A stretch of DNA of 6,167 nt from Lentisphaeria bacterium (GCA_016935045.1 JAFGRS010000619.1:1-6167), one strand, 5' to 3'. Positions 1 through 6,133 are shown, counted from the stretch's first letter. The notes: generated from the sequence alone by a model not told the origin. Translations and numbers: made by a program.

Positions 1-858
1 GACATGACGTCCTACTGCATCGTCACCGGCCAGATGCCGCACCTGACGCCGCACTGGCCCGTGGAGCCGCATGAGTTCCCGGGGCACGGGGGGTTCGAGG
101 AATGGTCCCCCGGCGGGCCCGTCGGCTGGGAGCACGTGCGGGGTTGGCGTGAGCGCGCGTACGCGGGAATCCCACGCCAGGATCAGGACATCCGGCATTC
201 GGGCGCCGGCAGCCTGCGGATCGAGAGCGGCGTGGCGAGCGAGATTACGCAGGTCTCGCGGAACCTGTCGATCGGTCCCGCCGGCCTGCGTCCCGGCGGG
301 ACGTACCGGTTTTCGGCGTGGTGTCGCACCGAACGTCTCGACACACCGGCCGCCATCCGGATTGCGGCCCTGACGCGGGAGCTCGAAGGCCGGGGTTCCT
401 GGCAGCTGCCCTTTCCGGCGGCGGGCGACTGGCAGGAGGTGTCGTCCCATGTCCAGGTCCCTGCCGAGGGAGCCGACCTGCTGCGGGTGATGATCCACGT
501 CGAGGGCCCGTGCCGCGTTTGGGTCGACGACTTCCGGGTCGCCGAAGTGGATGCCCAGGGCACCGCGCGGCCGATCGTCCACGACGGCCTGCACCCCCAG
601 CACGACCTCTACACACAGTGGGTCGCCCTGTACCACGGGGAGGGCCGCCCCTACCTGCAGTTCGGGGAGGCAATTCCGCCCCCCGCCGTGGAGCCCGCCG
701 GGGCAATCCGGATCGGCGCCTTCCGGGCGCCGGACGGCAGCGAGGCCGCGATCGCCGTGAACCCTGCCGACAGCCCCAGGTCCGTTACGCTGCGTTGGGG
801 CGGACCACCGCGACGCCTCGACCTGGCCCCTCTCGAAGCGAGACTCCTGCCGCGTTGA
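1..858 (+). CDS. C-terminal part of a carbohydrate-active-type protein (CBM-like jelly roll plus terminal beta domain), 5' truncated
   Basis: The frame is open to the left edge of the window, so the ATG at base 4 is probably internal and about 285 C-terminal residues are seen. Numbering from that ATG, residues ~30-185 look like a carbohydrate-binding jelly roll of the CBM4/9 type: a GFEEW start, the segment HSGAGSLRIES, the segment LRPGGTYRFSAWCRTE, a W-Q-E-V strand and the closing VWVDDFRV. Residues ~195-284 have the form seen at the end of large glycoside-hydrolase-like proteins of the PVC group: QWVALYHGEGRPYLQFGEAI, then a short beta domain (IGAFRAPDGSEAAIAVNPA) ending in LAPLEARLLPR. The likely role is binding or processing a polysaccharide outside the cytoplasm. 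The catalytic domain, if any, lies upstream and is not visible, so no enzyme activity can be assigned. The next start signal follows the stop by only a few bases, suggesting a former operon with the decayed gene downstream. The family call is from motif memory only. Confidence 0.7.
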   Translation, partial: DMTSYCIVTGQMPHLTPHWPVEPHEFPGHGGFEEWSPGGPVGWEHVRGWRERAYAGIPRQDQDIRHSGAGSLRIESGVASEITQVSRNLSIGPAGLRPGGTYRFSAWCRTERLDTPAAIRIAALTRELEGRGSWQLPFPAAGDWQEVSSHVQVPAEGADLLRVMIHVEGPCRVWVDDFRVAEVDAQGTARPIVHDGLHPQHDLYTQWVALYHGEGRPYLQFGEAIPPPAVEPAGAIRIGAFRAPDGSEAAIAVNPADSPRSVTLRWGGPPRRLDLAPLEARLLPR

Positions 859-860
859 CG

Positions 861-866
861 AGGAGG
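861..866 (+). promoter_or_regulatory. Strong Shine-Dalgarno of the decayed gene
   Basis: A perfect AGGAGG sits six bases before the ATG at 873 and two bases after the stop codon of the upstream gene. It is the best ribosome binding site in the window, yet it serves a frame that soon becomes nonsense. This indicates the site once started a real, probably co-transcribed gene. Confidence 0.6.
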
Positions 867-872
867 AACGGA

Positions 873-1200
873 ATGACTGTGAAGCAGGTCTTTCTGAGGG
901 GCGTCGCTCTTCCGGCCGTGCTCTTTGCCGGCGCTCCCGGAGTTGGTCGACATGCTTGCGCGCGGCCCCTCCGAGGACGATCCGCGGGGGATGGAACAGC
1001 GGTACCTGTGCTTTGCCCTCTTCCAGGCACGGGGGGGGGATGCTGAGCGGTTCGCTCGAGGGCGTTGACCGCGACGCACTGCGCAGAGCGGTGGCGGCCG
1101 GTCTCAGGAACGAGAATGGACGTGCCCGGGGCGCGGTGGGGGCGATCTATGGGCAGTTGACGTACGAGGAGATCCGGCCCTCCGTGCCTGGCCATCCGCG
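873..1200 (+). pseudogene. Decayed remnant of a DUF6288-like secreted protein (internally deleted and frame-shifted)
   Basis: The ATG at 873 opens a signal-peptide-like start (MTVKQVFLRGVALPAVLFAG), but that frame runs on without recognisable protein and stops at 1044-1046. From about base 931 the protein-like signal lies in another frame (ALPELVDMLARG, then DDPRGMEQRYLCFALFQARGG), which stops at 1066-1068. From base 1040 it continues in a third frame (MLSGSLEGVDRDALRRAV, then AAGLRNENGRARGAVGAIYG and QLTYEEIRP). A further slip near 1190 would give V-P-A-I-R, after which resemblance ends. Joined, these pieces resemble a conserved internal stretch of large secreted proteins I know as DUF6288, found in the same bacterial groups. 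The piece is about 90 residues, far shorter than a whole protein, so the bulk has been deleted. The frame changes are read directly; the family name is from memory. The shift at 1031-1039 alone could be a sequencing error, but the missing body and the other frame breaks argue for real decay. Confidence 0.6.
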
Positions 1201-1208
1201 GAGGAAGG

Positions 1209-1224
1209 CTTTGCCCCGGCAAAG
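1209..1224. repeat. Perfect 7+7 inverted repeat upstream of the esterase gene
   Basis: CTTTGCC and GGCAAAG flank a 2-base centre (CC), forming a 16-base dyad that ends 39 bases before the esterase ATG. It could be an operator for a dimeric regulator, or a short RNA hairpin (6-bp stem, 4-base loop). It lacks the central CG of the site in front of the LacI-family gene, so the same regulator probably does not bind both. No T run follows, so it is unlikely to be a terminator. No convincing -35/-10 pair was found around it. Confidence 0.3.
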
Positions 1225-1249
1225 ACTCTTCGGGTCGTATGAAAGAGAC

Positions 1250-1255
1250 AAGGAG
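1250..1255 (+). promoter_or_regulatory. Ribosome binding site of the esterase gene
   Basis: AAGGAG lies eight bases before the ATG at 1264. This spacing supports that start over the ATG at 1259, which is in another frame and only three bases from the motif. Confidence 0.65.
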
Positions 1256-1263
1256 TCCATGCG

Positions 1264-3168
1264 ATGCGGATTCGCTTCTGCCTGGCGTGTCTTCGAGGGT
1301 GCCTCGTCTGGTGGGGCACTGCCAGCGTCCAGCACAGCCTGGCGCAGATGCCGCGTGCGGATGTGGTCGAGGTCCCGGCGGTGGGGGAGGGCCTCTGTGT
1401 CAGCAATGTCTTCCAAAGCGGCATGGTCCTGCAGCGTGACAGGCCGCTCCGGGTCTGGGGCTGGGCCGATCCGGGCGAGCAGGTCACCGTTCTCTTCGCG
1501 GGGCAGCAGGTCACGGCCTCGGCCGGCCAGAATCGGGCCTGGCGAGTTACGCTCGAACCGGTCCCGATCACCAGGTCTCCCCATACCCTGACCGTGAAGG
1601 GCAGCCAAGGGACACTGACGCTGACCGACATCCTGGTCGGCGATGTCTGGCTCCTCGGCGGCCAGAGCAACATGGAATTCCCGTTGTCCAACATGGAAAA
1701 CGGCACCCTCGAGATCGTGTCCGCCCATTACCGGGACATCCGGATCCTGACCGTCCCGGCGCAGAATGGACCGGATTACCGACAGGGCTTCCCGCGTCTT
1801 CACGAATGGAGCGACTGGTCGAAGCGCCACTTCCGCAAGGGGGACTGGGACGTGTGCTCGCCCGAGACCGCCCGGGAGCTGTCGGCAATCGGGTATGTGT
1901 TTGCCCGTCGGATCCACATGGCGTCGCAGGTGCCCATCGGCGTGATCGACGTGTCGCGCGGCGGTACGACCCTGGAGACGTGGACGCCGGATGCAGTCCT
2001 CCGGGAGATCGACACGCCGGAGGTCAGGGCCAAGCTCGCGGAGTGGGACGCGAAGGTCGCCCAGTTCGACCCGCGGCAGGACCTCGAGGACCGGATCGTG
2101 CGTCACCGAGAGTGGGTGGCCCGCATGAAGAACGAGGGCCAGGAGATCCCCGCGGACAGAACCGTGCCGTCCGACCTGCGGCCCGGTCCCGCCATGGACC
2201 CGAACCGTCCCGGGAACTGCTACGCGAGCATGATCGCTCCGCTTGCCGGTCTGGCCGTAAAGGGGGCCATCTGGCACCAGGGCTACAACAACTGCTTTGA
2301 CGGATCACGGGGCGCGGACATGTACTACCGGATCTTCCCCAAGATGATCGCGGCGTGGCGCGAAGCCTTCGAGGCGCCCGACATGCCCTTCGGCATTCTC
2401 TCGCTCTGCACCCAGGGCAGCCGCCAGACGCGGGACGACTACGGCGAGCACATGATCGATGCCGGCCCGTACATCCGCGAGGCACAGTACAAGACATTCC
2501 TCGACCTCCTCAGGGCAGGCGACACGAACATCGGTTTTGCCAGTACCTACGATCTGCGGCGCAGGTGGTACCATCCCCAGCTCAAGATCCCCGCCGGCGA
2601 GAGGATCGCGCGCTGGGCCCTGGCCACGCAGTACGGTTTCGAGAAGGAGATTCGCTGGAAGCCGCCCATGATCGAGAGGGTGAAGGTCGAAGACGGCAGG
2701 ATCCTGCTTCACCTGGACGAGCCGGCGTCCAACGTGGACGACGGCGGGCCGATCGAGGGCTTCGCCGTCGCGGGTGAGAACGGGAAGTTCCATCCGGCGC
2801 AGGCAACCCATGCGCTGGTCGGCGAAGACACACGCGGCCAGCCGCGTCGAGACACCCGGGTGCTTGTGCTCGAGAGCCCCATGGTCCCCAGACCGGTCCA
2901 TTTCCGCTATGCCTGGGCACGCAACCCCCTCGGCAATCTGCAGGCCGTCGGCCATACGGATGTGCCGTTCGCTACCCAGCGCAGCGACACGTGGTCCCTT
3001 ACGGACACCTACGAGGCGTTCACCGGTAAGAGCGGCACCTCGCCCGGAACGCTGGACCGCGGCGAGCGCGGAGAGTTGATCAAGGCCCTGCGCGCGGAGG
3101 ACCTGAAACGGCGTCTCGCGGAGGCTGCGGCGCTCATCGCCAACGCCCAAGAGGAGAGCAAGCCCTGA
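1264..3168 (+). CDS. Sialate O-acetylesterase-family (SASA) carbohydrate acetylesterase, exported
   Basis: This 634-residue protein is probably an SGNH-type serine esterase removing O-acetyl groups from sugars. The start is set by the AAGGAG eight bases upstream. Residues 1-28 form a likely signal peptide (basic MRIR, hydrophobic stretch, possible cut after SLA at 27), so it should act in the periplasm or outside. Residues ~48-125 form the beta domain that precedes the catalytic domain in this family (SNVFQSGMVLQRDRPLRVWG, then W-R-V-T-L). The nucleophile motif GGQSNMEFPL places Ser135; SRGGTTLETW (231-240) and GAIWHQGYNN (334-343) are the next conserved blocks; Asp430 and His437 (D-L-R-R-R-W-Y-H-P) fit the catalytic acid and histidine. 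Many relatives have GES after WYQ where this has GYN. Residues ~575-634 are a charged, probably helical tail. The family is named for sialate but acts on varied acetylated glycans, so the substrate is open; the sulfatase nearby suggests a sulfated, acetylated polysaccharide. Confidence 0.88.
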   Translation: MRIRFCLACLRGCLVWWGTASVQHSLAQMPRADVVEVPAVGEGLCVSNVFQSGMVLQRDRPLRVWGWADPGEQVTVLFAGQQVTASAGQNRAWRVTLEPVPITRSPHTLTVKGSQGTLTLTDILVGDVWLLGGQSNMEFPLSNMENGTLEIVSAHYRDIRILTVPAQNGPDYRQGFPRLHEWSDWSKRHFRKGDWDVCSPETARELSAIGYVFARRIHMASQVPIGVIDVSRGGTTLETWTPDAVLREIDTPEVRAKLAEWDAKVAQFDPRQDLEDRIVRHREWVARMKNEGQEIPADRTVPSDLRPGPAMDPNRPGNCYASMIAPLAGLAVKGAIWHQGYNNCFDGSRGADMYYRIFPKMIAAWREAFEAPDMPFGILSLCTQGSRQTRDDYGEHMIDAGPYIREAQYKTFLDLLRAGDTNIGFASTYDLRRRWYHPQLKIPAGERIARWALATQYGFEKEIRWKPPMIERVKVEDGRILLHLDEPASNVDDGGPIEGFAVAGENGKFHPAQATHALVGEDTRGQPRRDTRVLVLESPMVPRPVHFRYAWARNPLGNLQAVGHTDVPFATQRSDTWSLTDTYEAFTGKSGTSPGTLDRGERGELIKALRAEDLKRRLAEAAALIANAQEESKP

Positions 3169-3216
3169 CGGCCTCCGCGGCCCGGCCGGCGGTCGGCGGC
3201 GACAGGAACCGGCTGC

Positions 3217-3257
3217 GAGGGAAGCTCCGGAGCTCTACGCGCAATGTCCCTTCCCTC
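3217..3257. repeat. Nested inverted repeats in the convergent gap, possible transcription-end structure
   Basis: GAGGGAAG (3217-3224) pairs perfectly with CTTCCCTC (3250-3257), and a perfect 12-base palindrome AGCTCCGGAGCT (3223-3234) overlaps its left arm. The outer stem would have a 25-base loop; the inner palindrome is an alternative, mutually exclusive fold. The location, about 50-90 bases after the esterase stop and between convergent genes, suits a terminator working in either direction, but there is no T tract on either strand. Intrinsic termination is therefore not established. Confidence 0.3.
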
Positions 3258-3385
3258 AGATACTTCTGCTGCCAGTACACGGTCGCTTCCGGCGTGCATT
3301 GGATAACCCCGTGACACGGTTCCCGCCCTATCGCTCGTGTCCGGCGCCATGGTCGGACCACCCGTGGGGTGCCGGTGCGTCCCGT

Positions 3386-3401
3386 CCTCCTCGCGAGGGG
3401 G
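3386..3401. repeat. GC-rich near-palindrome downstream of the sulfatase
   Basis: CCTCCTCG is followed immediately by CGAGGGGG, pairing at all eight positions with one G-T wobble (a six-pair stem if four bases are left as loop). It begins 43 bases beyond the sulfatase stop on the minus strand, a plausible place for a stem that ends or protects that transcript. No T run follows. The rest of the 276-base gap (3169-3444) shows no convincing gene on either strand. Confidence 0.25.
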
Positions 3402-3444
3402 CCGGGCTTCTGCCTGCCTCCGGCTCACGTCCCTGGTGCACCCT

Positions 3445-4914
3445 TCAGAATGTAGAGGTTACTCCCATCAGAACGGCGGCGTGGGAAGCGTGCGGATCCT
3501 CCGTCCGCTCCATTTCCTCCACCAGACGCCCCGCCAAGTCTCGCCGGAGACCCTGCACCCCGGGTTCGTCCACGATGTTGTGCAGTTCGTACGGATCGGC
3601 TTGCAGGTCGTAGACCTCGTCGAAGTCCCCCGGGTTGAAGACGTACTTCCAGCGCCCGGTATGAAGCATCCGCTGGAGGTACATGCCTCTGCGGTCGAAG
3701 CCGTTGAAGTGCCCGACGATACAGTCACGGAACGTGGCTCGATGATCGTCATGCACAGCGGCCAGGCTGACCGCGTGACGGTCCCGGGGGCTCTCGACAC
3801 CCAGCAGATCCAGCGTCGTGGCGAAGAGGTCCATGTTGGTGGCCAGGGAATCGGTGCACGCTCCGGCATGGGCGCCGTCGGCGAAGCGCGTGAGCAGAGG
3901 CACGCGATAGGTCTCCTCGAACATGTACGGCCCCTTGTCGAACTGCCCGCCGTGGCATCCCAGCGTGTCCCCGTGGTCGGCCGTGAACAGCACGGTCGTG
4001 TTTTCCGCCAGTCCCAGCGCCTCCAATTCGTCGAGAATCCGGCCGATCTGGGTGTCGATCATGCTCAGGAAATCGTGGTGCCGCGCCACCGTGCGTCGCC
4101 AGGTCTCCCAGTCCGTCCCCGAGAAGTTGGGATTGAGGCAGTCGCGGTAGCGCCGCTGAATCCGGGGTTTCCCGGACAGGTCATCGCGGAAATTGGGCCA
4201 CGGATCGACGGTGGCCGGATCGTGCATCCCCGCAAACTCCGCATTGGGCAGCGCGGGGTGATGGGGACCCCAGAACGAGGCCGTGAGGAAGAAGCGGTCG
4301 CTGCCCATCTCCCGCAGCAGATCGATGGCCCGGGAGGCGACGAACCCGGCCGGCGTCCGCTCCGTGGGGAGATCCACAATGCCGTCGAAGCCGTAGGGCG
4401 GCGGCATGGTCGTGTCCACGACGCCGTTGGGCGTGTGGTAGTCCCGCACGACCACGGCGCGCTGTCCCGGGTGGCCCTGAGCCTTCAGCCATTGGTCGTA
4501 CTCCGGGACGTAGCCCGGCAGGCCGAATCCCGCCACCTCCGTACCCTCGAACCCGTGGGCGCGCGGACCGGGCTGGTCGATATGCCACTTGCCTGCATAG
4601 CCGCACCGAACCCCGTGCTGCCGCAGGATCGTCCCGAGGAGCGTGACCCCCTCCGCCAGATGCGTCCGACCGTACAGCTCGGGCGTGGTGTTGTAGAGCA
4701 TCCCGTGCCGGTGCGAAAGCAGCCCGGAGAACATGGAGGCGCGGGCCGGGCTGCAGATCGAGATGGTGGTGTATCCACGGTCGAAGCGAATGCCGCCGTT
4801 CGCGATACGGTCGATGTTCGGCGTCCGGGCCACGGGGCTGCCGTAGCAGCCGATGGCGTCGGCGCGGACCTGGTCCAGCAGAAGGAGAAGCACGTTTGCG
4901 GTTCCGGTCACCAT
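3445..4914 (-). CDS. Formylglycine-dependent sulfatase (arylsulfatase-type S1 family), apparently cytoplasmic
   Basis: This 489-residue sulfatase probably removes sulfate esters from a sugar. The ATG at 4914 is preferred over a TTG eight codons upstream because AGAGGAAG precedes it at good spacing. Numbering from that ATG: Asp14 in LLLLLDQVRAD begins the metal site (the usual second Asp is Gln15); C-S-P-A-R at 54-58 is the signature whose Cys54 would be oxidised to formylglycine; GKWHI (Lys109, His111), FWGPHHP (213-220 region), TADHGD (Asp313, His314) and Lys327 supply the remaining usual metal and sulfate contacts. The C-terminal part (TGRWKYVFNPGDFDEVYDL, then P-Y-E-L-H-N-I) is the standard second domain. 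Length is typical. No signal peptide precedes the first core strand, so the protein should stay in the cytoplasm, unlike many sulfatases of polysaccharide degraders. It overlaps the upstream regulator gene by 7 bases, implying one transcript. No maturase gene is visible. The substrate cannot be read from sequence alone. Confidence 0.93.
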   Translation of the reverse strand: MVTGTANVLLLLLDQVRADAIGCYGSPVARTPNIDRIANGGIRFDRGYTTISICSPARASMFSGLLSHRHGMLYNTTPELYGRTHLAEGVTLLGTILRQHGVRCGYAGKWHIDQPGPRAHGFEGTEVAGFGLPGYVPEYDQWLKAQGHPGQRAVVVRDYHTPNGVVDTTMPPPYGFDGIVDLPTERTPAGFVASRAIDLLREMGSDRFFLTASFWGPHHPALPNAEFAGMHDPATVDPWPNFRDDLSGKPRIQRRYRDCLNPNFSGTDWETWRRTVARHHDFLSMIDTQIGRILDELEALGLAENTTVLFTADHGDTLGCHGGQFDKGPYMFEETYRVPLLTRFADGAHAGACTDSLATNMDLFATTLDLLGVESPRDRHAVSLAAVHDDHRATFRDCIVGHFNGFDRRGMYLQRMLHTGRWKYVFNPGDFDEVYDLQADPYELHNIVDEPGVQGLRRDLAGRLVEEMERTEDPHASHAAVLMGVTSTF

Positions 4915-5951
4915 GGCGAGTCTTCCTCTTCCAGCCAACTCCGTCTTGGGCGCACCGCATGGATCTCGTGGCTCACATCCTCCCCGCCCAGGGCCCGCAG
5001 CGCCACATCTGCCGCCTTAAGACCCACGGTTTGGGCACGCTGCAAGGCCATCAGCAACGGGGCTTGCACCACTGCCCGCGCCGCGCCGTGCCCCCAACCC
5101 TCCCGCGGCCGGTCGAAACCCGCCAGAACCACGTCGCTCGGATGCGACAGCCCAAGATCGGCCAGAATCTCGAACACGGGAGCAAAACGGAAAAAGCTGT
5201 CCGCAACAATGGCGTCCGGACGGTCGCCGGAAGAAAAGACCCCCCGGACGGCATCCGCGAACTCCGAGGCAACGTCCCGCGCCCACAGAACAGAATCCTG
5301 CCCGGGCGCCAACCCCGCCTCCTCCAGCCCGTCGCAGTAGCCGCGGTAGCGGTCCTGGATCGCCGCGTTCTGGGGATCGCCACCGAGAAAAAGGACCCGC
5401 CGGCAACCGTGACCAACCAGGGCCCTGGTGATCTCCCGGGCCCCCCAGACGTTGTCCGTCGTGACCCGGGCCGCCGGGACGGACGACAGGTACGTGTCGA
5501 CAAACACCAGGGGCACGGCGGCATGGGCGCAGAGATCCCCCAGCTTGGCCGACAGATCGCTGCAGGGCAGGGGCGACAGCAGCAGAGCGTCGACCCGGCG
5601 CGCCAGGAGACGTTCGACCAGCTCCACCTCGCGACCCTCACGCCGGCGGTGAGCGTTCGCCAGACATAGCATGTAACCGGAAGCGCTGAGGCGTTCCTCG
5701 ACACCCGCCAGCAGACGAAGGAAGTAGGACTGCTCGAGGTGGGGCAGCAGCAGACCGACGGTCTGTGTGCGCCCCGATTGCAGCTGGCGACCCAACGGAT
5801 CGGGCCTGCCACGCTCCGCCCGCAGACTGGCCTGCACCCGTGCGGCCAGATCCGGGTGGATGCGCTTCTCCTGCCACTTGCCGTGGTATACGTACGATAC
5901 CGTGGCCGCAGACACGCCCAGTTCCCTGGCGATCGCCGATAACGTCTTCAT
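4908..5951 (-). CDS. LacI/GalR-family transcriptional regulator
   Basis: This 347-residue protein is a sugar-responsive DNA-binding regulator, expected to act as a dimer in the cytoplasm. The ATG at 5951 is chosen over a GTG at 5984 because AAGGTG sits eight bases upstream and because the helix-turn-helix then starts at residue 3, as is normal for the family. Residues 3-24 are the helix-turn-helix (TLSAIARELGVSAATVSYVY). Residues ~48-60 are the hinge (GRPDPLGRQLQSG), with Leu57 matching the leucine that wedges into the central CG of operators in LacI and PurR. From residue 62 the periplasmic-binding-protein-like effector domain runs to the end (TVGLLLPHL, RRVLFLGG, DVVLAGFDRP). The C-terminus is acidic and overlaps the sulfatase start by 7 bases. 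A near-palindromic site at 5966-5981 suggests self-repression and co-regulation of the sulfatase. The effector is unknown; a sugar released from the substrate polysaccharide is the natural guess. Confidence 0.92.
   Translation of the reverse strand: MKTLSAIARELGVSAATVSYVYHGKWQEKRIHPDLAARVQASLRAERGRPDPLGRQLQSGRTQTVGLLLPHLEQSYFLRLLAGVEERLSASGYMLCLANAHRRREGREVELVERLLARRVDALLLSPLPCSDLSAKLGDLCAHAAVPLVFVDTYLSSVPAARVTTDNVWGAREITRALVGHGCRRVLFLGGDPQNAAIQDRYRGYCDGLEEAGLAPGQDSVLWARDVASEFADAVRGVFSSGDRPDAIVADSFFRFAPVFEILADLGLSHPSDVVLAGFDRPREGWGHGAARAVVQAPLLMALQRAQTVGLKAADVALRALGGEDVSHEIHAVRPRRSWLEEEDSPW
4922..4929 (-). promoter_or_regulatory. Ribosome binding site of the sulfatase, inside the end of the regulator gene
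   Basis: Read on the minus strand, AGAGGAAG lies seven bases before the ATG at 4914 and codes for part of the Glu/Asp-rich tail of the regulator. It decides the sulfatase start. The junction reads ATGGTGA, so the sulfatase ATG comes just before the regulator's TGA. This arrangement often gives translational coupling. Confidence 0.6.
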
Positions 5952-5959
5952 CCGTCCAA

Positions 5960-5965
5960 CACCTT
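5960..5965 (-). promoter_or_regulatory. Ribosome binding site of the LacI-family gene
   Basis: AAGGTG on the minus strand is eight bases before the ATG at 5951. It abuts the predicted operator at 5966-5981. It supports the shorter start: the GTG at 5984 would place the operator and this motif inside the coding region. Confidence 0.55.
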
Positions 5966-5981
5966 GCTTAATCGTTTGAGC
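5966..5981 (-). promoter_or_regulatory. Predicted LacI-family operator (autoregulatory)
   Basis: On the minus strand the site reads GCTCAAACGATTAAGC. It is a near-palindrome: 12 of 16 positions are symmetric, with a central CG and the AA-N-CG-N-TT core shared by operators of PurR, CcpA and many other LacI-family proteins. It lies 14 bases upstream of the regulator's ATG, where a bound repressor would block transcription of the regulator-sulfatase operon. The conserved hinge leucine of the encoded protein fits a central CG. No clear -35/-10 pair was identified (a TTGCAG upstream lacks a good partner), and I saw no second copy of this site in the window. Confidence 0.6.
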
Positions 5982-6019
5982 CACGTCTCGGAATCACTAC
6001 ACATCTCATTGCGCTGCAA

Positions 6020-6046
6020 GGACCATGGACCATGGACCATGGACCT
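6020..6046. repeat. Heptanucleotide tandem repeat (GGACCAT, about 3.9 copies)
   Basis: Three perfect copies of GGACCAT (6020-6040) are followed by GGACC and T (6041-6046), differing from a fourth copy at one base. A single further GGACCAT occurs at 6068-6074, and its complement-type core GTCCATGG occurs at 6157-6164. The units contain the palindrome CCATGG, so each strand can fold on itself. The array lies about 70-95 bases upstream of the regulator's start, in non-coding DNA. Confidence 0.8.
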
Positions 6047-6118
6047 ATCCGGAGTGCCGGAGCCGTTGGACCATGTTTGGACGGTTGAATGGCAGCTGAA
6101 CTGGCATGCAAGCCGGCG

Positions 6119-6133
6119 GTTCGCGTGGCGAAC
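6119..6133. repeat. Short inverted repeat at the right end of the window
   Basis: GTTCGC and GCGAAC flank GTG, forming a perfect 6+6 dyad; another GCGAAC occurs at 6149-6154. The stretch 5985-6167 shows no convincing gene: the only open frame crossing it (minus strand, to 6162) runs through the tandem repeat and the operator and has no recognisable protein features. The dyad could be a regulator site or a hairpin from a transcript that continues outside the window. Confidence 0.3.

Noticed and set aside
318..1046. A 242-codon plus-strand frame linking the first gene region to the decayed gene
   Set aside because: Its first two thirds are an out-of-frame reading of the jelly-roll protein. Only the part from the ATG at 873 has a ribosome binding site, and it loses protein-like character after about 17-20 residues.
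1209..1224. Intrinsic terminator for the decayed gene
   Set aside because: The stem is short and is followed by a mixed sequence (ACTCTTCGGG), not a T run.
956..1591. A 211-codon plus-strand frame overlapping the esterase start
   Set aside because: Only codons from about 1040 to 1180 resemble a protein (the pseudogene remnant). The rest is out-of-frame reading of the esterase gene.
1147..2277. A 376-codon open frame on the minus strand opposite the esterase
   Set aside because: It is a mirror of the esterase codons, with no conserved motif and His/Arg/Pro-rich composition.
3337..5340. A 667-codon open frame on the plus strand opposite the sulfatase and the end of the regulator
   Set aside because: It is antisense to two genes with clear catalytic and DNA-binding motifs, and its translation is Val/Arg/Gly-rich with no recognisable domain. 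Long antisense open frames are common at this GC content.
5951..5984. Longer regulator start at the GTG at 5984
   Set aside because: It would add 11 residues ahead of the helix-turn-helix, place the operator-like dyad inside the gene, and ignore the well-spaced AAGGTG before the ATG at 5951.
6020..6046. CRISPR array
   Set aside because: The repeat unit is seven bases and directly tandem with no spacers.
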